This document shows positions 9,012-20,200 of a stretch of 64,000 bases of DNA, piece by piece (positions within the stretch are counted from its first letter, which is position 1; each line of letters starts with the position of its first letter). The DNA is from an uncultured Sphingobacteriaceae bacterium (lineage in GTDB: Bacteria > Bacteroidota > Bacteroidia > Sphingobacteriales > Sphingobacteriaceae), in the NCBI GenBank assembly GCA_946480915.1, contig CAMLLO010000017.1:30942-94941 (forward strand), in the 5' to 3' direction. The position numbers and the translations under genes were made by a program. The notes under the pieces were generated by a model. That model saw nothing but the letters and a program-made list of their open reading frames with translations, was not told the origin of the DNA and made no database searches.

Positions 9012-10658
9012 CTAATCTTTTAATACACTAAAATCAAAGGGAACTGGATCTAATGCCAGGCTTGGAGCAAATGACATTTCAGTTTCCGGTATTGGTAAAT
9101 ACATATTAACAGGAGTTGGCTGATACTTCAATTCAGGCATCGCTGTTGTCTTTTCGACAAAGGTCCATGTTCTGGGATTGCTGCCCGTATTATAAGTAAG
9201 GGTGTAGTTCCCATGGTTCAAGCCACCCACAAAATTCAATGCATTATTCAAGTCGAAGTAAGACCATCTTACAATGTCGTACCATGCTGTACCTTCCATC
9301 GCCGTCTCCACCCGTTTCTCCATGAATATATCCATGAACGTAATGGAAGATTTTGTTGGCATTCCCGCACGTGTTCTCACCGCATTAAAAGATGTTAAAG
9401 CGTCCGCATTTGAAGTTGAAGCCGAGTTTCCTAATATTGCTTCTGCGTGAATAAGATAAACCTCAGCAAGCCTTAACATATATGTATTTATAAAGGCTCC
9501 CATAATCACACCCTTTCCACCATTATCGTCTGGTGTACCTATGATATATTTTTTAATCTGGGCGATATCTGTATTCGGGCTTTTTATTCCACCATTCTTT
9601 CTGTTTAATTCAGGATATGGGTCCTGGTGGAACATAAATGTCTGCTTTCTACGGATAGAATCCTGCGGATTGTCTATATAATATCGAACCATATTGGCAG
9701 AAGCTCCCTGAGCACGTCCCCAGCCATCGCCTGTACCCGTTACAATTGGATCGTAAGCCATATATGCCTGAAATGAGTTATTTACCCCCCATGGCTCTCT
9801 CATTGGCATCCATTGAAGCGCGAACAAGCTTTCAGAGTTATTTTTCGAGCTGTTATTATTTGCGCTTAGAAACAAATCTCCATACTTAGGTAATAAAGAA
9901 TAAGGACCGTTTTTAATCACATCATTCGCAAAATATTTAGCACTATCTAAATCACTTTGATTGCGAGTGGCTGTAGGGCCATTTGATGTATTTAACCCCG
10001 CTCTGGTCAAATACATTTTAGCAAGCATCCCTTCTGCGGAATATTTTGTAATACGACCTTCTTTAGCAGGCAATGGAGGCAGATTCGCAGCAGCATATCT
10101 TAAGTCTCTGATTATAAATTTCCAAATGCTCTCTTTGGTATTTCTTCTTTGATTTTTATCAAGCATTTGCGCCTTATTATCATAAATAATTGGAAGATCG
10201 CCCCAATTCATAACCAAATAATAGTAGGCAAGGGCACGCATAAACTTTGCCTCACTAATCGCTGCTTTTTTATCAGCTTCCGGAACATTAATCGCATAGC
10301 GGCTTATTCCTTCAATAATCAGATTACTTTGTGCTACTATCTTATAGAAAGATTTATAGCCTGGCAGTAATGTACTTACATCAGATGAACTTACTGCAAA
10401 TCGGTAAAAGATACCCCGGTCATTTGATTTCATTAAACCACCTCTGGCATCTCCAAAAGCCAGAGCAGCTTTATCGTTATAATCAAACCACACTATATTG
10501 TATAATGGAGCGGTTGCAGCCATTACTTCCTCTTTAGTGGAATAATAATTTGCATCAGCTATTGCTGACAACGGTGGTCTTTCGAGAAAGTCCTTGTTAC
10601 ACCCTTGCATTGAAGCAGCAGTTATTGCAAGTGTTAGAAATAGATATTTGGATTTCAT
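9012..10658 (-). CDS. SusD-like glycan-binding lipoprotein
   Basis: SusD/RagB family, 548 residues: the lid of the outer-membrane SusCD glycan importer. Lipobox MQGCNKDFLE followed by the typical RPPL segment; the SusD-like N-terminal TPR-rich domain covers about 20-230 and the RagB/SusD domain about 290-548 (LAEVYLIHAEA and FNAVRTRAGMP are hallmark segments). It lies 23 bp after SusC. The substrate, xyloglucan oligosaccharides, is inferred from the GH74 and GH31 neighbours. Confidence 0.93.
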   Translation of the reverse strand: MKSKYLFLTLAITAASMQGCNKDFLERPPLSAIADANYYSTKEEVMAATAPLYNIVWFDYNDKAALAFGDARGGLMKSNDRGIFYRFAVSSSDVSTLLPGYKSFYKIVAQSNLIIEGISRYAINVPEADKKAAISEAKFMRALAYYYLVMNWGDLPIIYDNKAQMLDKNQRRNTKESIWKFIIRDLRYAAANLPPLPAKEGRITKYSAEGMLAKMYLTRAGLNTSNGPTATRNQSDLDSAKYFANDVIKNGPYSLLPKYGDLFLSANNNSSKNNSESLFALQWMPMREPWGVNNSFQAYMAYDPIVTGTGDGWGRAQGASANMVRYYIDNPQDSIRRKQTFMFHQDPYPELNRKNGGIKSPNTDIAQIKKYIIGTPDDNGGKGVIMGAFINTYMLRLAEVYLIHAEAILGNSASTSNADALTSFNAVRTRAGMPTKSSITFMDIFMEKRVETAMEGTAWYDIVRWSYFDLNNALNFVGGLNHGNYTLTYNTGSNPRTWTFVEKTTAMPELKYQPTPVNMYLPIPETEMSFAPSLALDPVPFDFSVLKD

Positions 10659-10681
10659 AATATTTCGTTATTAATGGTTGA

Positions 10682-13600
10682 TTAAAAATCAGCAGTTAGG
10701 TTAAATGAATACATTCTGCTCGATGGATATCTTCCTCTGTCGATACCGCTTAAACCAACTTCAGGATCATATCCTTTATACTTGGTTATAGTAAATACAT
10801 TTTGAATTCTTACTCCTGCTCTTAAGCCGCTTAAAACTTTGGCTTTAGATACCAGGTTTTTAGGGAAGCTATAACCTAGATCCAAAGTTTTTAATCTTAG
10901 ATAAGACGCATCTTCCACAAAGTTTTGCGTTGCCCGGTTGTTACCATTTACGTCGTTCAATGATATTCGAGCGATATCATGCCCCGGATTTGTTAAATAA
11001 GCATTCGCATCATTTTTATCCAAACTGCTAGGACGTGCAAAATTGTATACAGTTCTATAATAGTTGCTGTTGGGACTAGCACCGTTGGGTCTTTCTACCT
11101 CGAAACGTGTATAGTTAAAGGCCTCATTACCATAAGAACCGGTAAAAAACATTGTAAAATCTAACCCTTTATAAGACAACGAATTGTTAAATCCGAATGT
11201 AAATTTAGGCCATGGATTACCGATAACAGTTCTATCCAGTTCACTGATCATGCCATCTCCATTTACGTCTTTGTACTTTATGTCACCTACCCATACACCT
11301 GTTGAAGGATCGATAATAGGATTTTTATTTGCATCAAGTACCGAGGCTGGTAATGCAGACTTTTTGATCTCATCAATTGTTTGGAAAAGTCCTTCGTAAA
11401 TATAGCCTGTATACAAGCCTACTGTTTGACCAGGCTTGCTGTTGGTTTGAAGCGAAGAATTGAATTGAGTTGTAATTAATCCGGCAGACGAATACAGATT
11501 TCCTATTTTATTTCTGTCTAGCGAGAAGTTCAACCCGGTTTTCCATGTCAGGTCACGTTTATTAATATTGGTTGTATTTAATGTAATACCGAAACCCCTA
11601 TTTCTCATGCTCCCTACATTAGTAGGAGGAAATTTGACATAACCTGCTGAATAAGCAATATCACCGCCGCTATAATACGGAGCTTGCTCTGTTGTGATCA
11701 AATCATCAATATTCTTGATATAAGCATCAGCGATTAACTCGATCCTATTGTTAAGCATATGAAGGTCGAAACCAATATTGGTGGTGGTAGTAACCTCCCA
11801 CTTCAAGTCGGGATTACTAAAGTTATCGCTTAAAAAACCTGTACCATTACCTGTCGGAACAGGGGTCATCAACGATACTGTTCTGTTTTCATAGGGTGAA
11901 TTACCTGATAAGCCATACTCAAACCTCAACTTTAAGTCGTTGATAATAGGAATATTTTTCATGAAGTTTTCCTCAGACATTCTCCATGCTACTGAAGCTG
12001 AAGGGAAATAACCCCAGCGATTATCCTGACCAAAATTTGATGAACCATCCGCACGATAAGTAAACTGTGCGATATATTTATTGTTATATACGTAGTTGAT
12101 CCGTCCAAAATAACCTTCAGTTGCAGAAGCCCCTTTCCCTCCACTATTGGACGCGGTTAAGGCATCTCCAAGATTTAGGTCTTGAATGTTATTAGAAACA
12201 AACCCTCTTCTGGTACCACTCAAATTCTCATACCCCCATTGTTTGATTTCGTGTGCCAGCATGGAGGTAATGCTATGTTTACGAACTTTGAAATCATAAT
12301 TTAATTGGGTTACAAAATTGTACGAATAATCATTACTACTACGTCTGGTTGATTCCGCAACAAGATTAGACAATCCTCCAAACTGGTAAGTTGGAAGAAA
12401 GTTATATTCATTTCCATTGTTTAATGTACCGCCAAACTGGTTTCTGAAAGTTAAGCCCTTAAGGGGTTTAATATCCGCAAATACGTTCACACGCATCTCT
12501 GTCATCCTTTTCTTATAATCACTAACAGAGGCTAGTGCAATGGGATTGTTCTCTTGGAATTGAGCGGTACTGGGACCCGCCCAACTTCCATTTGCATTTC
12601 TAACGGCTATTGACGGATTTTGTCTAACGGAGGTACGTAAAATATCCTGGTTCGTAACACCTACAATTTCGTTTCTTCTATTAAGCCCCAAATTGGTCCC
12701 TATTTTTAACCAGGATCTGGTCTCGTTAGTCAGATTCAACGTAGTCGAATACCTTTTGAATCCGGATCCTACTGCGACACCTTGCTGATCCAGATATTCA
12801 CCTGAAACATAAAAGAGTGTCTTCTCATTACCCCCACTTAAAGAAAGTGTATTTTTTGAAAAAATGGTGTTTCTGAACAGCTCTTCCTGCCAGTTAGTCC
12901 CTTCTCCTAATATAGATGGATCTGCAAGTAATGGATCTGCTGTTGCTGCTCCCGCTGCGGCGTAAATGTTTCTATATTCTGCCCATTCGCGCAAATTCAT
13001 TACTGGAACTAAACGAGGCACCGATTGTATTGAAGTAGATGTATTTGCTGTAATCTTTGTAGCGCCCGCTTTTCCTTTTTTAGTGGTTAGAACTACAACC
13101 CCGGTAGCGCCCGCAGCGCCGTAAATAGAAGTAGCTGAAGGACCTTGTAAAACGTTAATGGTTTCTATATCGTCCGGATTAATACCAGCTAAAGGATTCG
13201 AAGTTGTTCCATCAGGATCTTTTTCAAGCTTAATCTGAACTCCATCGATAACATATAACGGTTGGTTAGATAAACTTAATGAACTAATACCACGAATGAT
13301 AACTGAAGGAGCAGCACCTGGCTGACCACTGTTTGAATTCACATAAACATTGGCTGCTCTTCCCTGAAGTGCCTGATCGATAGTAGTATTATTGGTGCGC
13401 TGGATATCACCAGCACTTATAGTTACCTGTGAACTTGTTAGATCCGTTTTCTTCATAGTTCCATACCCAACAACTACAACTTCATCTAAAGCTGCAACAT
13501 CAGTTTCCAGTCGCACCGTAATATTGTTTGAACTGCCTACAGTGACTTGTTTGTCTTTAAATCCTATAAAAGAAAAAACAAGTACATCTCCCGCTTTACT

Positions 13601-13822
13601 TGTAATCGCGAAATTACCTTCAGCATCCGTAGTGGTTCCTGATGAAGATCCTTTGATTTTAACACCAACTCCTGGTAAAGGCAGTTTGTCTGCACTGGCA
13701 ATAACCTTACCTTTCAATGTTAGACTTTGCGCATTTGCTGGCACACCTGCTACAATTGCAATTAAGAACGCAAAGAGCAGAGCCAGTAATCTCTGGTATT
13801 TTAAATAATAATTTTTTTTCAT
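10682..13822 (-). CDS. SusC-like TonB-dependent outer-membrane transporter
   Basis: A 1046-residue SusC/RagA family porin that imports oligosaccharides using TonB energy. Signal peptide (1-32), carboxypeptidase-like regulatory domain (about 35-115, GKVIASADKLPLPGV), TonB box region (LDEVVVVGYGTMKKTDLT), plug (about 130-245) and a 22-strand barrel ending RMYSFNLTADF with the terminal Phe expected of Omp proteins. There is no N-terminal STN/FecR-type signalling domain, so anti-sigma control is unlikely and the HTCS gene is the probable regulator. A 106-bp gap from GH31 contains a small hairpin (13859-13874). Confidence 0.95.
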   Translation of the reverse strand: MKKNYYLKYQRLLALLFAFLIAIVAGVPANAQSLTLKGKVIASADKLPLPGVGVKIKGSSSGTTTDAEGNFAITSKAGDVLVFSFIGFKDKQVTVGSSNNITVRLETDVAALDEVVVVGYGTMKKTDLTSSQVTISAGDIQRTNNTTIDQALQGRAANVYVNSNSGQPGAAPSVIIRGISSLSLSNQPLYVIDGVQIKLEKDPDGTTSNPLAGINPDDIETINVLQGPSATSIYGAAGATGVVVLTTKKGKAGATKITANTSTSIQSVPRLVPVMNLREWAEYRNIYAAAGAATADPLLADPSILGEGTNWQEELFRNTIFSKNTLSLSGGNEKTLFYVSGEYLDQQGVAVGSGFKRYSTTLNLTNETRSWLKIGTNLGLNRRNEIVGVTNQDILRTSVRQNPSIAVRNANGSWAGPSTAQFQENNPIALASVSDYKKRMTEMRVNVFADIKPLKGLTFRNQFGGTLNNGNEYNFLPTYQFGGLSNLVAESTRRSSNDYSYNFVTQLNYDFKVRKHSITSMLAHEIKQWGYENLSGTRRGFVSNNIQDLNLGDALTASNSGGKGASATEGYFGRINYVYNNKYIAQFTYRADGSSNFGQDNRWGYFPSASVAWRMSEENFMKNIPIINDLKLRFEYGLSGNSPYENRTVSLMTPVPTGNGTGFLSDNFSNPDLKWEVTTTTNIGFDLHMLNNRIELIADAYIKNIDDLITTEQAPYYSGGDIAYSAGYVKFPPTNVGSMRNRGFGITLNTTNINKRDLTWKTGLNFSLDRNKIGNLYSSAGLITTQFNSSLQTNSKPGQTVGLYTGYIYEGLFQTIDEIKKSALPASVLDANKNPIIDPSTGVWVGDIKYKDVNGDGMISELDRTVIGNPWPKFTFGFNNSLSYKGLDFTMFFTGSYGNEAFNYTRFEVERPNGASPNSNYYRTVYNFARPSSLDKNDANAYLTNPGHDIARISLNDVNGNNRATQNFVEDASYLRLKTLDLGYSFPKNLVSKAKVLSGLRAGVRIQNVFTITKYKGYDPEVGLSGIDRGRYPSSRMYSFNLTADF

Positions 13823-13928
13823 GCTTGTGGTTTATTAATTCGTGGTTGTGATAATTACGAGCTTTCTTCAGCTCTTCCATTTTTAAATTAGTTAGGTGGT
13901 TTTAAGTAAATTTTCGTTCATATATGTG

Positions 13929-16778
13929 TTAGTTAATAATTGGTGACATTTTTATAGTAGTGGCAATGCCTTTATAAGTAATTACTTGATGAGGTCTTGC
14001 TTCAAAATCTAACTTTTCCGGCTTACTATCAGACACGAAAACAATATTGAAAGTCCTGGTTTTTAGCATCCCTTTAAAATTTCCTATACGATTTCCAATC
14101 AATAAAGATTTATTTTTTTCATTATAAATCATTGGGATTTTTGAAAACATACCTTGCTCATAATTATAATTTGTGCCTTCATCTTCATACAGGTTAAAAG
14201 CACCATCTTTACCAGTGTATACATACAAGGTAATAGTGTCTGCAGCTTTCTCGGAAGTGTATTGTAGTTCAGGGCCGAATGGAATAATAGAACCTTCCTT
14301 TACATAAACAGGCATCTTTTCGTATGGGGCTTCAGCAGTGATAGTTTTTCCGCCAGCGATAAATTTTCCGGTATATAAATCATACCAGTTTGTTCCTTCA
14401 GGCAAATAAAGCTCCCGGCTTTTTGCACCAAATTTATACACCGGATTAATTAACATAGAGGATCCAAACATGTATTGATCGCTTATGTTTTTAACCGCAT
14501 TGTCATTTGGAAAGTCCATAATTAATCCACGCATTATGGTATAATCTTCATGGTAAGTTTTTCCTACCATCGAGTAAATGTAGGGCATTAAACGATAGCG
14601 CAATTTGCTATAATAAAGCATACTTTGGTATGCAGGATGACTTTCGGGAGCTATATTGTAAATCTCGCGGTATGGAAACTGCCCATGTACTCTAAATAAA
14701 GGTGTAAACGCACCGTACTGATACCATCTTGTCTGTAATTCACGCCACTCGTCAAGGTCTTTCCCCGCAGCATTTTCATAACGCTTCTCGACCGCAAAGC
14801 CGCCTATATCTGTGGTCCAATATGGCATACCGGATAACGAAAAGTTAATTCCTGCTGGTATCTGAGCCTTGAAATCCTCCCATCGGGAACCGATATCTCC
14901 ACTCCAGGTGGCAGCAGCATAGCGTTGCATACCTGCATAGGCTGAGCGGGTAAGGATAAAAACCCGGTCGTTTGGATTTACTGAACGTTGTCCTTCATAG
15001 ATTCCTTTCGCATTTTGCAATGGAAAGGCATTGAAATATTTTGTTGAAGATCCTAGAAATGTAGGATTCATCACATCTTTTCTGCTGTCTATGTCGAGGT
15101 TGGAATGAATATCCGGTTCCGAGGCATCCATCCACCAGGCGTCTATTCCTTTCGTATATAATTGCTTGTTGAGTAAATTCCAGAAACCTTTACGAGCTTC
15201 AGGATTATAAGCGTCGTAAAACGTATTCTTGTACCCTTTTCCTATCCAATCAACTCTTCCGTCAAGAATATTCCTCTTATAAAGCCAGCCATTCTTATCG
15301 AATTCCTTATAGCTGTCTATTCCTTCATAAAATTTGGCCCATACAGATATCATGAAATGAGTATTGTATTTCTGGTGGAGCTCTTTTATCATAGCTGAGG
15401 GGTCGGGAAACCGTGTTTCATCAAATTTCTGACTACCCCAATCATTTTCTTTCCAGTATGACCAATCCAGCACTATATTGTCCAAAGGGATTTTTCTATC
15501 CCTGAATTCCTTTACAGTATTAATAATTTCATCCTGAGTTTTGTAGCGCTCACGGCTTTGCCAAAAACCCATTGCCCATTTAGGCAACATGGTAGCTTTA
15601 CCTGTTAAAGCTCGGTAACCCGCAATTACTTCGTCGGCATTTTTACCCGAGATGAAATAGTAATTTATAGCATCCCCCGATTCGGATGTGAAGGCAAGGC
15701 TATTCTTATCTTTCTCAGGAACAGGACCCAACCAATTCATTGCTATATACGATTCCTTACCGTCAGGATTCCATTCTATCTTTAATGAATATTGCTTATT
15801 TTTCTTTAAATCAATACTGGTTAATTCAGTGCCTGGATTCCATGACTGACGCCATTTGTCAGCAACCTGCTTTCCATCGATCCAGATTTTAATATAGCCA
15901 CCATATTTTGTTAAAAAGCTGTGAATGCCTGAGTACGGCGATACAAAAGAGCCTTCCCAAGTAATCACTCCATCTCCTAGCTTATATCCCTCGGGGAATT
16001 TTTTCTGATCTTTTAAAAACGAATAATCAATAACAGACTCTGAACGTACAATTGGAGAGCCGAGTTCCTTAGAATTATAAGTAGCTGTTAACCAACCTAT
16101 ATTACCATCTTTAGAAATCAGCTTTAAAGAAGAAAGGGGTAAATAGTCTCTTACATCTCCAACTTTGGTTATAGAGTAATTATCCCAAAGAATTCCGTAA
16201 TTGTTGCTGGATAACAAAAAAGGTACTGCAACTTCGGTGTTATTCTGCAATAATTCAACCTGTTTATCGCGGTAGTTCATCAGGCTATTCTGATGCTGCC
16301 CTAATCCATAAAAAGCCTCGTTTGGTGTTACTTGGAATACTTGTTTAATTAAATAAGATGATTCGCCATGATAGGATACAGGTGTTAAACTTTTGCGACC
16401 GTTTAATAAAATATTTTTACCTGATATATCCTTAAATATTATTGACCCAGTTTGCAGAGATACTTGAACAATTAATGAAGCTGTATTCAAAAATATATCA
16501 TCCTGTTTCTGACTAAGACTCCACTTAACCGGCTTTAATTTCTCATTGCTTAACATTAAACTTGCAGGAGATAGATCTGTAAACACCGGAGAAGCGACTA
16601 CATGAATTATCCTATCGGATAACACCTCCAACTTAATGGATGCACAATCCGCAGATTTAGAAAGATTTATTAAGACACCGTTGTCCAGCTTCTTATAATT
16701 GCCTGTTTGGGCAAATAAGGGCTTAGTACTGATCAACGTTCCGAAAACGCACACAAAAACAAGTAACTTTTTTAACAT
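13929..16778 (-). CDS. GH31 alpha-xylosidase with PA14 insert
   Basis: A 949-residue exported GH31 enzyme that would remove alpha-1,6-xylosyl units from xyloglucan oligosaccharides. Signal peptide (ends PLFAQ), GH31 N-terminal beta-sandwich, a PA14 domain inserted at about 255-350 (TWEGSFVSPYSGIHSF), the (beta/alpha)8 barrel about 390-720 and C-terminal beta-sandwiches. The nucleophile is Asp551 in WWMDASEPD and the acid/base Asp628 in WSGDIGSRWED. PA14-bearing GH31 enzymes with xyloglucan specificity are known, and the neighbourhood supports this. It is the first gene of the operon, with its promoter in the 518-bp region before it. Alpha-glucosidase activity cannot be ruled out from sequence alone. 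Confidence 0.88.
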   Translation of the reverse strand: MLKKLLVFVCVFGTLISTKPLFAQTGNYKKLDNGVLINLSKSADCASIKLEVLSDRIIHVVASPVFTDLSPASLMLSNEKLKPVKWSLSQKQDDIFLNTASLIVQVSLQTGSIIFKDISGKNILLNGRKSLTPVSYHGESSYLIKQVFQVTPNEAFYGLGQHQNSLMNYRDKQVELLQNNTEVAVPFLLSSNNYGILWDNYSITKVGDVRDYLPLSSLKLISKDGNIGWLTATYNSKELGSPIVRSESVIDYSFLKDQKKFPEGYKLGDGVITWEGSFVSPYSGIHSFLTKYGGYIKIWIDGKQVADKWRQSWNPGTELTSIDLKKNKQYSLKIEWNPDGKESYIAMNWLGPVPEKDKNSLAFTSESGDAINYYFISGKNADEVIAGYRALTGKATMLPKWAMGFWQSRERYKTQDEIINTVKEFRDRKIPLDNIVLDWSYWKENDWGSQKFDETRFPDPSAMIKELHQKYNTHFMISVWAKFYEGIDSYKEFDKNGWLYKRNILDGRVDWIGKGYKNTFYDAYNPEARKGFWNLLNKQLYTKGIDAWWMDASEPDIHSNLDIDSRKDVMNPTFLGSSTKYFNAFPLQNAKGIYEGQRSVNPNDRVFILTRSAYAGMQRYAAATWSGDIGSRWEDFKAQIPAGINFSLSGMPYWTTDIGGFAVEKRYENAAGKDLDEWRELQTRWYQYGAFTPLFRVHGQFPYREIYNIAPESHPAYQSMLYYSKLRYRLMPYIYSMVGKTYHEDYTIMRGLIMDFPNDNAVKNISDQYMFGSSMLINPVYKFGAKSRELYLPEGTNWYDLYTGKFIAGGKTITAEAPYEKMPVYVKEGSIIPFGPELQYTSEKAADTITLYVYTGKDGAFNLYEDEGTNYNYEQGMFSKIPMIYNEKNKSLLIGNRIGNFKGMLKTRTFNIVFVSDSKPEKLDFEARPHQVITYKGIATTIKMSPIIN

Positions 16779-17296
16779 ATGAAATAAAGGTTTGAAGCAA
16801 ATGCTCCACTTTATAATTGGCTTCCCTAAAATTTTCTAAAACTTTTCAGTCACTTTCTGTCGAGCAAGTGCCTCTATCAGTTCCGTTAAAATAAAATTAC
16901 ATACAGGTTTCACTAATATTGTTCATAAATGGGGGCACAAATGTTAACTACATTCAACAGTCTGATATTCAACCAGTTAACAACATAAAAACCACACATA
17001 CTGCCTGGAATACAACATTTAGTCATGCTAAACATTTACAAATGGAACCCTGTACAAATGATAAAAGGAAAGAAATCTTCTCCCCCTTTTTACTCAAGGA
17101 TACTCTATTTGCTATAGACTCGCACAAACAAGGGAAAAGACTTTTTTTGAGTCTATAAGAGGAGAAAAATATATGATCGAAATAGAAAAATTTCGAGGAT
17201 TTTAACAGGATTCATTATTGGACAGATCAACCAGATACCTATCCCTTATCAGCAGGTATGCCCGGTCGAGTATGTGAACAAAAATAAAGGTGGTGG
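16779..17296. other. Regulatory region between HTCS and GH31
   Basis: 518 bp without a credible gene. It holds the likely operon promoter at 16932-16947 and a long-armed hairpin with ends TATAGACTC (about 17112) and GAGTCTATA (about 17150). HTCS proteins normally bind upstream of the PUL promoter, so the operator is expected at about 16970-17290. Confidence 0.5.
16932..16947 (-). promoter_or_regulatory. Shared xyloglucan-locus promoter motif, copy 2
   Basis: Exact second copy of the 16-bp TTAACATTTGTGCCCC motif (minus strand), about 155 bp before the GH31 start. A TTG occurs about 23 bp further upstream on the same strand (16970-16972), compatible with a -33 element. Confidence 0.55.
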
Positions 17297-20200
17297 TTAA
17301 CTTTTGCACCGCATTTCTTCGATATAAGCAGAAGGAAGCATATTGTATTCAGCTTTAAATGATCGGACAAAGTACTTTTGGCTTTTGAACCCTACTTTGT
17401 AACCAATTTGAGATATGGTTAAATGCCCTTTCTCGAGTAATTGGGCCGCCCGCTTAATTCTAACTGATCGAATAAACTCAACCGGGCTTTTGCCGGTAAT
17501 TGCCAACACCTTTTTATAAAGAGTTACCCGGCTCATATACATCTCACTACTCAGCTCTTCCACCGAAAAATCCGAATTTGAAATATTTCTCTCCACCACA
17601 AGCAATGCCTTTTGTATAAATTGTTCATCCGGAGACTCAATCACAACATCTGTCGGCTTTACCTCGACCTGTTTTTGGTAGGTCTTGCGCATTGACTCCT
17701 GCTGAAGCAGGATATTCTTTATTTTCGATAAAAGAATTTCAAAATTAAAAGGCTTCGTCATATAATCAGACGCACCTGTTTCCAATCCTTTTAGCTGCTG
17801 CTCTTCTCCTGTTAATGCGGTAAGTAAAACCACCGGCATATGTGAAGTTCTGGAATCAGCTTTTATTTTCTGACATAAAGCAATACCATCCATTTCGGGC
17901 ATACTAATGTCGCTGACCACTAGATTAGGATGTAACGCGAGAGCCTTTTGCCACCCTTCTTTTCCATTTGCCGCTTCTATTATATTAAATGAATCTTTTA
18001 AATTATCTTTTAAATAGAACCTAAAATCATCATTGTCCTCGACTAATAGAACAGTTGATTTTTTACCAGTGGTTTTATTCTCAGAAACAGGGCTTGAATT
18101 TCCACTACTTTGGGGACTTAAATCAGGTTCTTCGGGTGTCGAGAGCTGAAATGATTTCAAAGGCAAAGTAACAATGAAACAGCTTCCCTCGCCCTGCACA
18201 CTCTCTACTTTAATCTCTCCTCCGTGTAATTTGACAAACTCCTTGGTGATCGACAATCCAATTCCACTTCCCTGATTGACCATAGAGCCGGGCACGTCGT
18301 TTTGAAAAAAGCGTTCAAATATTTTATCCTGTTTTTCTTCTGGGATTCCTATACCGGTATCAATTACTTTAATTTCCAATGATCGACGGTTAGTCCCCTT
18401 TTTCTCGAACAAATTGAGCAATACACTAATATGCCCTCCTGCAGGAGTAAACTTGAAAGAATTGGAAAGTAAATTAAAAAGGATGCGCTCTATTTTATCG
18501 TGGTCAAACTGAGTATCAAGTGAATCGTATTCAGAGTCAAAAACAAACCCAATGTTTTTTTTCTCAGCTACATCTGCAAAAGAGGAAGCCACTTCTTTAA
18601 TGAACTTTATAATATCTCCACGCTTTGGGTGCAATTTTAGTTCCTGTGTTTCCATCTTCCGGAAATCCAACAGCTGATTTACCAGGTTAAGTAAACGCCT
18701 GGCATTACGGCCAATCATCTCCATTTGCTTCAGCTGCTCTGCATCCTCGGTATTTTTCATCATCTTATCCACTGGAGCTAAAATCAATGATAAAGGCGTT
18801 CTGAATTCATGACTAACATTTGTAAAGAACTTAATTTTCATCATATCAAGTTCGTGCATTCGTTTTGCTTCCTGACGTTCTTGCTCTAATTCAAATTTGG
18901 ATCGTATCTTCTTAATTCCTCGCCGGCGTATATTGAATAAAGTGCCTGCAAATAGCAATACATAAACAAAATAAGCCAAACGGGTCCGCCAGAAAGGCGG
19001 CAGCACCTCTATTTTAAAATCTAAATCTTGTTCTTTGTAAATCCCTTCCTCGTTTGTAGCCCGTACTTTAAATGAATAAATACCCGGATCCAAGTTGGTA
19101 TATGTAGCCTTCCTAACTTTATTATCGGCTGTGAGCCAATCCTTATCAAAGCCTTTCAGCTTGTACTGAAGCTTCACTTTATCCGTATTAAAAAAGTTAA
19201 GTGCTGCAAATTCAATGGAAAAAACATTTTCGTTATGATTAAGCGTAACAGAATGACTTTCTGAAATAGCCTGGTTGAGAATTACGTGTCCATTAATTTC
19301 CTTTCCCGGACTTACACTATTGTTAAATACTTGAAAATCGGTAAGAACTACCAAAGGATAAGTTTTATTAGACCGAATTGCTGAGGGTTTAAAAATATTA
19401 AAACCGTTTGAACCTCCAAATATCAGCTCGCCTTTGCTGGTTCTTAATGAGGCACTTTCATTAAATCCAAGGCCCTGTAAACCGTCAGTTTCGTCATAAT
19501 TCTTAAAATTGAAAGTCGAATTTCCTGACTGATTTTTTGAAATCACCAGATTCGAAAGCCCATTAGATGTACTTAGCCACAAGTTGTGATCGAAATCCTC
19601 TTGAATATCTATAATAATATTATCTGCCAAGCCGTCTTCCTTCTGAAAGTTTTTAAACTTATTTGTTTTAGGGTTAAGCATGCTTAAACCCTCACCTGTA
19701 GCCAACCAAATCAAACCCCTGCTATCAATAAGCATATTGCTTATATTATTATGAATTAAGCTATTCAGGTCAGAATCAGAGTGAGAATAGTGAATGAATT
19801 TGTTGCTTTTACGTATCAATGCGTCAAGTCCGTCGGAAGATCCAAACCAAAGGTTTCCATCTCTATCTTCGGCTATTGCTGATGTATAGAGGGACTGTAC
19901 AGAATTTGGACCAATTTTATAATGATAAAAAACGTTCGCTTTGCGATCGAAACGATTCACCCCCCCGGATAAAGTGCCCACCCATAAAACGCCTCTCGAA
20001 TCTTCGAAAATCTCCCAAACCCGATCGTCCGAGATACTGGCAGGATTGTTTTTATCATGCCGGTAGTGTGTGAATGTTTTACCATCAAAACAGTCTAATC
20101 CACCAAAGTAAGTCCCTATCCATAATTTCTGCTCTTTATCAATACACAAACTCACAATTACATCATTGCTTAAACTATTTTTATTTGAAGCGCTATGCCT

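Noticed and set aside
13392..13808. 138-codon plus-strand frame inside the SusC gene
   Set aside because: Antisense shadow of the SusC N-terminal region; no homology and no signals.
16919..17158. 79-codon frame in the HTCS-GH31 gap
   Set aside because: Low-complexity composition, overlaps the promoter motif and a long hairpin, no recognisable product.
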